Positions 57,857 through 64,000 of a DNA stretch of 64,000 nt are shown here, piece by piece; the stretch's first letter is position 1; every line of letters starts with the position of its first letter. Source of the DNA: JBEBSD01 sp040394475. GTDB lineage: Bacteria > Bacteroidota > Bacteroidia > Cytophagales > Spirosomataceae. The stretch is taken from contig JBEBSD010000022.1 in the NCBI GenBank assembly GCA_040394475.1, positions 1 through 64,000 on the forward strand, given 5' to 3'. Under the pieces are notes generated by a model. That model did no database searches. It was given only the letters and a program-made list of their open reading frames with translations, and was not told the DNA's origin. The translations under genes were made by a program, and so were the position numbers.

Positions 57857-58639
57857 ATGACTCTCAAGAAGACAGTTCTGCTGATAATCGATGCGCAATA
57901 CGATTTTTGCCATGCGGAAGGCGCCCTGTTTGTCCCCGGGGCCGACACGGATATCCGGAGGCTTGCCGCGCTCATCCACCGGGCTCCACCGGACCGGATC
58001 ATCGTAACGCTTGACACGCATCAGCTGCTGGATATTTCCCATCCGGGTTTCTGGCGCGATGCCGGGGGGAATCCGCCGCCGCCTTTTACCCCTGTTTCCG
58101 CCCGGGATGTACAGGAAGGCCGCTGGACCCCCTTGTGGAATCCCGGACAGGTGCTGGATTACCTGCTGCAGCTGGAGGCCCAGAATGAATTCAGCCATTT
58201 TATCTGGCCGGAACACTGTGTCATCGGAACCCGTGGAGCCGCCCTCGACTCCTTACTGGCGGAGACGCTTCGGCAATGGGTTCATGCAACGGGAAAAAAT
58301 TACGACGTTTTAGTGAAGGGAACAAATCCGTTTACGGAGCATTTCGGGCTTTTCCAGGCACAGATTCCGCTTTCCGGCGCACCCGAAACCCAACCCAACC
58401 GGAAATTGCTTGAAACCCTGGCCACCGCCGGGACAATCCTGATCGGCGGAGAAGCCCGCTCGCATTGTGTGGCTACCAGTGTGAAGCAACTGATGCACCT
58501 CGCCCCGCATCTGATCTCCCGTACCATCGTGCTTACGGATTGCATGTCGGACGTAACCGGACTCGGGCATCTGGCAGACCCTATTTTCGAAGAAGCACGG
58601 GACCGCGGTATCCGTTTTCAGAAATCCGATGAAGTCTGA
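57857..58639 (+). CDS. Isochorismatase/nicotinamidase-fold cysteine hydrolase
   Basis: 260 residues from the ATG at 57857; in-frame upstream codons run through the hairpin repeat and are not expected to be coding. Catalytic Asp12 (LIIDAQYDF), a likely metal-binding DTH at 53-55, WPEHCVIGTRGA at 117-128 (nicotinamidase-type), Lys154 (LVKGTNPFTEHF) and nucleophile Cys204 (GGEARSHCVATSV) give a full Asp-Lys-Cys triad. A nicotinamidase would be about 200 residues; the insertion at about 60-105 is extra. Substrate uncertain. Confidence 0.8.
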   Translation: MTLKKTVLLIIDAQYDFCHAEGALFVPGADTDIRRLAALIHRAPPDRIIVTLDTHQLLDISHPGFWRDAGGNPPPPFTPVSARDVQEGRWTPLWNPGQVLDYLLQLEAQNEFSHFIWPEHCVIGTRGAALDSLLAETLRQWVHATGKNYDVLVKGTNPFTEHFGLFQAQIPLSGAPETQPNRKLLETLATAGTILIGGEARSHCVATSVKQLMHLAPHLISRTIVLTDCMSDVTGLGHLADPIFEEARDRGIRFQKSDEV

Positions 58640-58679
58640 TTGTTAGTTGATCCATCACGAATTTTAGCATTAGTTGACC

Positions 58680-60404
58680 ATGACACCTACTGACCTGCTG
58701 CTTCCGGAACGTCCGGCACGCTCTTTTCTTGGAGAATCCTTTCATTTTACCTCCTGGGAGACGCTTCAACCTTTGTATGACGATCTGAAAAACCGGAAAA
58801 TCACTTCTCCGGAGGCATTGAAACAATGGTTTCAGGACCGGAGTGAACTGGAATCCTTCTTATCTGAAGATTTTGCCTGGCGGTATATCCGGCAGACCTG
58901 TGACACCGGTAATGAAGCACTCGTACAGGCGCTCCAGTTTTTCATTACCGAGATACAGCCGCACCTGATCGCCTACGGGAACGAACTGGACCTGAAGGCG
59001 CTGAACCATCCTGATCTCGAGGCCCTGACAGACAACGGATATCCCGTTATGCTCCGCAGTATGCGGCAATCGATTGAGATCTTCCGGGAAGAGAATATCC
59101 CGCTGCAGACAGCCGCGCAATCGGAAGAACGCAAGTACGGCGCCATTGCCGGCGCCATGACGGTCACGCTGGACGGGGAAGAAATGACCTTGCAGAAGGC
59201 CGGCGACCGCCTGCAGGCCACCGACCGGAACGTACGGAAAACTGCCTGGAGGGCTATTGCCGAAAGACGCTATCAGGATCACGGAGCGTTAGACGAGCTG
59301 CTCAGTAAGCTCGTACAGCTTCGCGACGAGATGGGCAGAAACGCCGGCTTTGCCAATTACCGGGACTACATGTTTGCGGCAATGGGCCGTTTTGACTATA
59401 CCCCTCAGGATTGTTTTGATTTTCACGACGCCGTGGCGGAAGCCGTGGTCCCCATCCTCCATACACTGGCAGAAAAGCGGAAGGCGGCGCTGGACCTGGA
59501 TGTGCTTCGCCCCTGGGACCTGAAAGTTGACACCGAAGGCCGTCCGCCTTTAAAACCGTTTGAAAGCGGGGAAGACTTATTGCAGAAAACCATTCGCTGC
59601 TTTACCCGGCTGGACCCCTTCCTGGGCGACTGCCTGCGGATCCTGAAAGCCATGGACCATCTGGACCTGGAATCCAGGAAAGGCAAGGCTCCCGGAGGAT
59701 ATAACTACCCGCTTTCAGAAATTGGCGTCCCCTTTATTTTCATGAATGCTACCTCCAACCTGCGGGATATGGTGACGCTACTGCACGAAGGAGGGCATGC
59801 CGTTCATTCGCTGGTCACCCGTAAACTGGCCCTGAACGCCTTCAAAAACACGCCCTCCGAAGTAGCCGAACTGGCTTCCATGTCAATGGAATTGCTCACA
59901 ATGGATTATTGGGATGAATTTTTCCCTGCCCGGGAAGACCTGGTCAGAGCCAAGCGCCAACACCTGGAATCCCTGCTGGAAACCCTTCCCTGGGTGGCGA
60001 CGGTCGACAAATTCCAGCACTGGCTGTATGAAAACCCACAGCACAGCCCCGAAGAAAGAATCCATGCATGGAGCGTCATTTACCAAACCTTCTCCGATCC
60101 CGTTACGGATTGGTCAGGACTGGAGCCTTTCCGGGATTATGCCTGGCAGCGCCAGCTCCACATTTACGAGGTTCCGTTTTACTATATCGAGTATGGAATT
60201 GCGCAGTTAGGAGCTATCGGGGTATGGCGCAATTACCGGGAAAACCCGGAAACAGGTTTGCAGGCTTACCTCAACGCGTTGAAACTCGGGTATACGGCCC
60301 CCATTACCGAAATTTACGCTACAGCCAATATTCCATTCAATTTCTCCCGGGAGTACATCCGGGAACTGATGGATTTCGTTAAGAAAGAATTAGAAAATTT
60401 ATAA
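58680..60404 (+). CDS. M3-family oligoendopeptidase
   Basis: 574 residues from the ATG at 58680. Zinc motif His369-Glu370-Gly-Gly-His373 (TLLHEGGHAVHSLV), with the third ligand Glu in TPSEVAELASMSMELL downstream. The C-terminal YYIEYGIAQLGAIGVWRNY is typical of the PepF/M3 branch with the Tyr residues that bind substrate. No signal peptide, so it is a cytoplasmic peptidase degrading short peptides. It stands alone, with 40 bp to the upstream gene. Confidence 0.92.
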   Translation: MTPTDLLLPERPARSFLGESFHFTSWETLQPLYDDLKNRKITSPEALKQWFQDRSELESFLSEDFAWRYIRQTCDTGNEALVQALQFFITEIQPHLIAYGNELDLKALNHPDLEALTDNGYPVMLRSMRQSIEIFREENIPLQTAAQSEERKYGAIAGAMTVTLDGEEMTLQKAGDRLQATDRNVRKTAWRAIAERRYQDHGALDELLSKLVQLRDEMGRNAGFANYRDYMFAAMGRFDYTPQDCFDFHDAVAEAVVPILHTLAEKRKAALDLDVLRPWDLKVDTEGRPPLKPFESGEDLLQKTIRCFTRLDPFLGDCLRILKAMDHLDLESRKGKAPGGYNYPLSEIGVPFIFMNATSNLRDMVTLLHEGGHAVHSLVTRKLALNAFKNTPSEVAELASMSMELLTMDYWDEFFPAREDLVRAKRQHLESLLETLPWVATVDKFQHWLYENPQHSPEERIHAWSVIYQTFSDPVTDWSGLEPFRDYAWQRQLHIYEVPFYYIEYGIAQLGAIGVWRNYRENPETGLQAYLNALKLGYTAPITEIYATANIPFNFSREYIRELMDFVKKELENL

Positions 60405-60429
60405 ATATTCAGAAATCGGCCATTACAAT

Positions 60430-60461
60430 TTTGACTATCAGCGAAATGTGACCTATTTTTG
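60430..60461 (+). promoter_or_regulatory. Promoter of the small lipoprotein gene
   Basis: TTTG (60430-60433), 20-bp spacer, TATTTTTG (60454-60461): a full match to the Bacteroidota consensus, 32 bp before the ATG. Confidence 0.8.
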
Positions 60462-60493
60462 TGCAGTATTATTTCAATCGGATTTCGAAAAAT

Positions 60494-60739
60494 ATGAATA
60501 TTAAGTCTGTAGTAGCATTGGTTGCCGGAGTTGCCCTGCTCTCGTCCTGTGATTATCAACAATACAATCGCGCACAACAAGTGGACAAGCGTGCTAACAG
60601 TCAATGGGTATATGGAGTACATCCGGATTCCTCTGCCAAGCAATTATCGTATACGTATACAGAGCGGCCCGAACTGGAGCTGAAAGCGAACGATCTTCGT
60701 CAAAAACTATACGGCGACCCTAAGGTGTACCTAAAGTAA
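60494..60739 (+). CDS. Small lipoprotein
   Basis: 81 residues. A signal peptide with lipobox LLSSC (Cys19) is followed by a short polar, Tyr/Gln-rich mature part (DYQQYNRAQQVDKRANSQWVYG). No known domain. A consensus promoter and a good terminator frame it, so it is a real, independently expressed gene. Outer- or inner-membrane anchored; function unknown. Confidence 0.82.
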   Translation: MNIKSVVALVAGVALLSSCDYQQYNRAQQVDKRANSQWVYGVHPDSSAKQLSYTYTERPELELKANDLRQKLYGDPKVYLK

Positions 60740-60760
60740 CTACCTTTGTTCCCCAATTAC

Positions 60761-60794
60761 AGCGCCTTCGTTCTCAGGAACGGAGGCGCTTTTG
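60761..60794 (+). terminator. Intrinsic terminator after the lipoprotein gene
   Basis: 13-bp stem AGCGCCTTCGTTC/GAACGGAGGCGCT (one U-G pair), 4-nt loop TCAG, followed by TTTGCTTG. Confidence 0.85.
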
Positions 60795-61018
60795 CTTGTG
60801 TTTTGACCTGATTCAAAAAATGTAACACGGAGTTGCACGAAGAAAAAGCACGGAGAAATCACAGAGCAAATGAGCGGATACCGACCGTCCGGTGCTCGAC
60901 AACCCGATACTGTCAAGAATAAGATAGGGGAAATTGCGTATGGGCCTGATTCAAAAAAATGTAACACGGAGTTGCCCAGAGAAAAAGCACGGAGTTACGC
61001 AGAGAAAATGGGCCGATA

Positions 61019-61052
61019 CCGGCCACCGGGCTGCCGGCAGCCCGGTGGCCGG
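61019..61052. repeat. 34-bp perfect palindrome
   Basis: A perfect inverted repeat without spacer, centred between 61035 and 61036, arms of 17 bp (half-site from 61036: GGCAGCCCGGTGGCCGG). A further GGCAGCCC follows at 61051-61058. Very GC-rich compared with the flanks. Confidence 0.85.
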
Positions 61053-61064
61053 CAGCCCGATGCT

Positions 61065-61088
61065 GATAAAGATAAAGATAAAGATAAG
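61065..61088. repeat. GATAAA hexamer repeat
   Basis: GATAAA three times then GATAAG, in perfect 6-bp phase. A simple-sequence repeat with possible slippage. Confidence 0.8.
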
Positions 61089-61227
61089 GTCCGGGAAATT
61101 GACAAACCCCGAAGGGGTGAAATCGGCCACGAGTTGGAGCCCTCAATCGGGAGACCCGTTGTGATACCGCCTCCGCCAGAGTCGTCCATGAAGGCCTCCC
61201 GCCAAAGCCCCGATCCGAAACTCAGAC

Positions 61228-61290
61228 ATTTTCTCTCTGTGCTTTTTCTCCGTGTTTTTCCTCCGTGTACCTCCGTGTTATTTTGGGGAT
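61228..61290 (-). repeat. Inverted CACGGAG-type repeat
   Basis: Reverse-complement copy of the same element, with CTCCGTG, CTCCGTG and CTCCGTGTTA cores and T-runs. Together with 60808-61105 it forms a long imperfect inverted arrangement. Confidence 0.75.
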
Positions 61291-61459
61291 GACCCGCCAA
61301 AGCCCATTGAATAGACACCTTTTTCCGACTTGCCCGGCAATCCCTTAGCCGTATTTCAATAAATTATATTCCGGAAGTACAACTATTATTTTATTTGCTT
61401 TACTTTACTGCGTAAACAAACAGTTAGATATCCCATCCAATAAGTGGCTATTCCTCCGT

Positions 61460-62527
61460 ATGAAAAAGGTCCTGTTCTATGGAATTTTTATCATTTTATG
61501 CTATACATTCGTTGAGGCTTGCTTAAGGGTATTCCAGTTCTTTCAACCGGTTCCGATCCTTTTTGACACGAGTTACAACCGCTACCGGGGGCAGCCTCAC
61601 TCGGATTGCTTCGGCCATACCCTCAACCAGGGTGGCTTCAAAGACCTGGAATTCGGCCCCAAACCACCCGGACACCTGCGCATCGTTGGAATCGGCGATT
61701 CTTTCGCTTTTGGCACGGTTCCTTACCCCGACAACTTCCTGACCCTCGCAGAACAGCTGCTGAACCAGGAAACCCCCGGGCGGCCGGTTGAGATCTATAA
61801 TATGGGAATCTCCGGTACCGGCCCGCCCGAACAGCTTTCACTGTTGGCGACAGAAGGCTTCAACTGGCAGCCTGATATCGTGCTGATGTTGTTCTTTACG
61901 GGAAACGACTTTCAGGAATCGGTCCTCTCATCCCGGAAACGGTGGTTTCAGACCTATTCCTATACCGGTACCGCGCTCTATAGTATTTACCGGCTGCTCA
62001 CTAAAACCAATGCTAATTTCCCGCTGCATTATTACGGTTCCCAGGCTACCTATTGTGACTCCTGTACGACGATGAAGCCTGATGATTACCTGGCTCTCCA
62101 GGAATCCCGGAGTTTCGTCTTCGAATCCGGGAATCCCGAATTTGAAAAGAGATTGGAGGATGCGCTCTATCACCTGTCACGCATCCAGCAAGTCTGCAAG
62201 CTTAATCGTGTCCCGCTTGTCGTTGGCATTATCCCGGACGAGAGTCAGATTAACCCGGAGCTCCGGCAACAGGTAATTGAACGGCTGCAACGGGTAAAAC
62301 CTTCGGCCCGGTGGGATAATACCCAGCCGAATACACGGCTGGCAGAAGCACTTCAGCAGGCCGGGGTTCCGGTTATTGACTTCTATCCTGCCATCCGCCA
62401 AGGCCAGCAGGATTCGAGTTGCTATATGAAAAACGATACCCACTGGAACCGGCACGGCAATCGCGTAGCTGCCGGGTATCTGGCACAGCAACTTTCTCCG
62501 CTTCTTAAAAAGACAACGCAACCCTAA
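61460..62527 (+). CDS. SGNH/GDSL-family hydrolase, membrane-anchored
   Basis: 355 residues. N-terminal hydrophobic anchor (about 3-20). SGNH blocks: GIGDSFAFG (nucleophile Ser81), GISGTGPPEQ (block II Gly), FFTGNDF (Asn near 148) and NDTHWNRHGNRVAAGYL (Asp/His near residue 328) in the C-terminus. The DTHWNxxG pattern is shared with AlgJ/AlgX-type and DHHW-family enzymes that acetylate or deacetylate polysaccharides. Periplasmic acyl esterase or O-acetyltransferase-like enzyme; substrate unknown. It stands just after the repeat cluster. Confidence 0.85.
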   Translation: MKKVLFYGIFIILCYTFVEACLRVFQFFQPVPILFDTSYNRYRGQPHSDCFGHTLNQGGFKDLEFGPKPPGHLRIVGIGDSFAFGTVPYPDNFLTLAEQLLNQETPGRPVEIYNMGISGTGPPEQLSLLATEGFNWQPDIVLMLFFTGNDFQESVLSSRKRWFQTYSYTGTALYSIYRLLTKTNANFPLHYYGSQATYCDSCTTMKPDDYLALQESRSFVFESGNPEFEKRLEDALYHLSRIQQVCKLNRVPLVVGIIPDESQINPELRQQVIERLQRVKPSARWDNTQPNTRLAEALQQAGVPVIDFYPAIRQGQQDSSCYMKNDTHWNRHGNRVAAGYLAQQLSPLLKKTTQP

Positions 62528-62608
62528 ACCACCTGCGCGCTGCCGAACTATCCGGAAAAATTACCTGTTGTTTAGAATGCACCTTGTGAAGAGATAGACA
62601 ACGGACCT

Positions 62609-64000
62609 ATGAATTTCGAGATTATTTCGGATTACCAGCCTACGGGTGACCAGCCCCAAGCCATTGCCGAGTTGGTAAAAGGCATCCATAACAACGAACC
62701 GGCCCAGGTATTGCTTGGGGTGACCGGATCGGGGAAGACCTTCACCATTGCCAATGTACTGGCGCAGCTCAACCGTCCCACGCTGATTTTAAGCCATAAC
62801 AAAACCCTGGCCGCACAACTATACGGCGAATTCAAGCAATTTTTCCCCAACAACGCGGTCGAATATTTTGTTAGTTATTACGACTATTACCAGCCGGAAG
62901 CCTATATCGCCACTACCAACACCTACATAGAAAAAGACCTGGTGATCAACACCGAAATCGATAAACTGCGCCTGGCTACCGTTTCATCCCTGATGAGCGG
63001 CAGGAGAGATGTGGTGGTGGTGGCATCGGTTTCCTGTATTTATGGCGCCGGCAACCCCTTTGAGTATAAGAAAAGCATTCTGAATGTAGCCGTCGGGGAG
63101 GTTATCAGCCGAAACCAGCTCTTGCATAAGCTGGTCGAAATTCTTTACAGCCGTTCGGAAGTTGAATTTTCCCGGGGAACCTTCCGGGTAAAAGGGGATA
63201 CTGTCGACGTTTTTCCCGGCTATGCCGACTTTGCCTACCGGGTTATTTTCTTTGGGGATGACATAGAGGAAATCCAGCGCATCGACCCCTCAACCGGAAA
63301 GCGGCTGGCATCGGAAGAGCGGATCGCCATCTTCCCGGCCAATTTGTTTGTCACCGGCCGTGATGTATTACTTCAGTCGATCCGCGAAATACAGGACGAC
63401 CTTACGGGGCAGATCGATTATTTCAGCAAGCAAGGTCGCTTATCGGAGGCTGAACGCATTAAGGAAAGGACGGAATTCGACATGGAAATGATGCGGGAGC
63501 TCGGTTACTGCTCGGGAATTGAGAACTATTCCCGCTATTTCGACCGCCGCCAGCCGGGTCAGCGCCCCTTCTGCCTCCTGGATTATTTCCCGGAAGACTT
63601 CCTGCTGGTGGTCGACGAAAGTCACGTAACCATGCCCCAGATCCGGGCAATGTGGGGAGGGGACCGTTCCCGCAAAGAAGCGCTGGTCGATTACGGCTTC
63701 CGCCTGCCCAGTGCGCTCGACAACCGGCCGCTGACTTTTCAGGAATTCGAAGGGATGGTCAGCCAGACGGTTTTTGTAAGCGCAACCCCCGCTGATTACG
63801 AATTGCGGCAAAGCGGCGGCGTCGTCGTGGAGCAGATTATCCGTCCTACCGGGCTGCTGGACCCCGAGATCGATGTACGGCCTAGTCTGAACCAAATTGA
63901 CGACCTTCTCGAAGAAATCCGGCAACGGGTTGCCCTGGAAGAAAGGGTCTTGGTGACGACCTTAACCAAGCGGATGGCGGAAGAATTGAGCAAATACCTC
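62609..64000 (+). CDS. uvrB: Excinuclease ABC subunit B, 5' part (runs off the window)
   Basis: 464 codons are visible from ATG 62609 with no stop before the window ends; full UvrB is about 670 residues. Walker A GVTGSGKT at about 38-45, the beta-hairpin YYDYYQPEAY near 92-101, DLVINTEIDKLR, ESHVTMPQ of motif II (DESH) and motif III VSATPADYE are all there. DNA-damage-recognition helicase of nucleotide excision repair. Confidence 0.97.
   Translation, partial: MNFEIISDYQPTGDQPQAIAELVKGIHNNEPAQVLLGVTGSGKTFTIANVLAQLNRPTLILSHNKTLAAQLYGEFKQFFPNNAVEYFVSYYDYYQPEAYIATTNTYIEKDLVINTEIDKLRLATVSSLMSGRRDVVVVASVSCIYGAGNPFEYKKSILNVAVGEVISRNQLLHKLVEILYSRSEVEFSRGTFRVKGDTVDVFPGYADFAYRVIFFGDDIEEIQRIDPSTGKRLASEERIAIFPANLFVTGRDVLLQSIREIQDDLTGQIDYFSKQGRLSEAERIKERTEFDMEMMRELGYCSGIENYSRYFDRRQPGQRPFCLLDYFPEDFLLVVDESHVTMPQIRAMWGGDRSRKEALVDYGFRLPSALDNRPLTFQEFEGMVSQTVFVSATPADYELRQSGGVVVEQIIRPTGLLDPEIDVRPSLNQIDDLLEEIRQRVALEERVLVTTLTKRMAEELSKYL

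Larger units (their letters stand above)
60808..61105. repeat. Tandem pair of CACGGAG-type intergenic repeat units
   Basis: Two degenerate copies of about 140-158 bp (60808-60947 and 60948-61105). Each begins CCTGATTCAAAAAA(A)TGTAACACGG, continues with CACGGAG cores and A-runs, then a GATACCG-type GC-rich part and a final GGGAAATTG. The second copy contains the 34-bp palindrome and a GATAAA hexamer run. No gene is credible in the 60795-61459 gap. Confidence 0.75.

Noticed and set aside
60870..61318. Several ORFs of 70-140 codons in the lipoprotein-SGNH gap
   Set aside because: All are made of CACGGAG repeats, the palindrome and the GATAAA run; composition is unlike the genes around them.

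Overview
This window comes from a Bacteroidota chromosome, probably the Cytophagales/Chitinophagales side of the phylum. The evidence is Bacteroidota-type promoters (TTTG, about 20 bp, then TAnnTTTG), protein families largely restricted to the phylum (DUF4295, DUF4293, DUF5606), an almost complete lack of Shine-Dalgarno sequences, and a short leuA product. I judge GC content by eye as near 50%. There is no sign of a prophage, plasmid, insertion sequence, CRISPR array or tRNA. Almost everything is chromosomal housekeeping or conserved metabolism. The unusual content lies between the genes: leader regions, operators and several families of short intergenic repeats.

Layout. 1-215 looks like the promoter and boxA-bearing leader of an rRNA operon running leftward out of the window. 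381-2921 pairs a sugar-acid type IlvD/Edd dehydratase with an SDR dehydrogenase. 3101-10549 is mixed: a secreted serine hydrolase, a MerC-like membrane protein with a Fur-family type operator, an aldo/keto reductase, thymidine kinase, an M20 deacylase, an LEA-like helical protein and a secreted beta-propeller. 10829-15824 is a plus-strand run (DUF502, EngB, DUF5606, a glycosyltransferase, a KAS III-like enzyme and a membrane protein). 15845-26095 is a minus-strand run read as recQ, purD, ricT, anmK, lhgO, a GDPD-like protein and an M1 peptidase. 26188-44097 holds KdsD, DUF4293/RimO, two glycan-related genes, an OmpA-family protein, PrmA, a 1560-residue exported protein, PlsY, a dipeptidase, SdaA, a VCBS protein and an orphan four-helix sensor. 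44273-45274 is a ChbG/YdjC deacetylase.

45278-51887 is a nearly complete molybdenum cofactor cluster on the minus strand: moaA, moeA, a TauE-type transporter, a secreted SUOX-fold protein, moaD, a MoeB-rhodanese fusion, moaE and a MoaC-MogA fusion. 52750-55239 holds leuB and leuA. The leuB-leuA gap carries its own promoter, an 18-codon leucine-rich leader peptide, an antiterminator and an intrinsic terminator, which is a complete ribosome-mediated attenuator. The LeuA it controls lacks the C-terminal leucine-binding domain, so control by attenuation may replace control by feedback inhibition. 56245-64000 carries rpmG-DUF4295, ftsY, an isochorismatase-fold hydrolase, an M3 peptidase, a small lipoprotein, an SGNH hydrolase and the first 464 codons of uvrB.

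The second theme is intergenic repetition. At least four gaps carry tandem repeats with a strict 7-bp period (CCTANNN/TTAGGNN and GCYGANN types). Two places carry a CACGGAG-type element, one of them duplicated in tandem. There is a REP-like double hairpin with a G-rich tail, a 34-bp perfect palindrome, and a TTCGAC/CTCAG-type element. In three cases the repeat supplies the stop codon of the adjoining gene.
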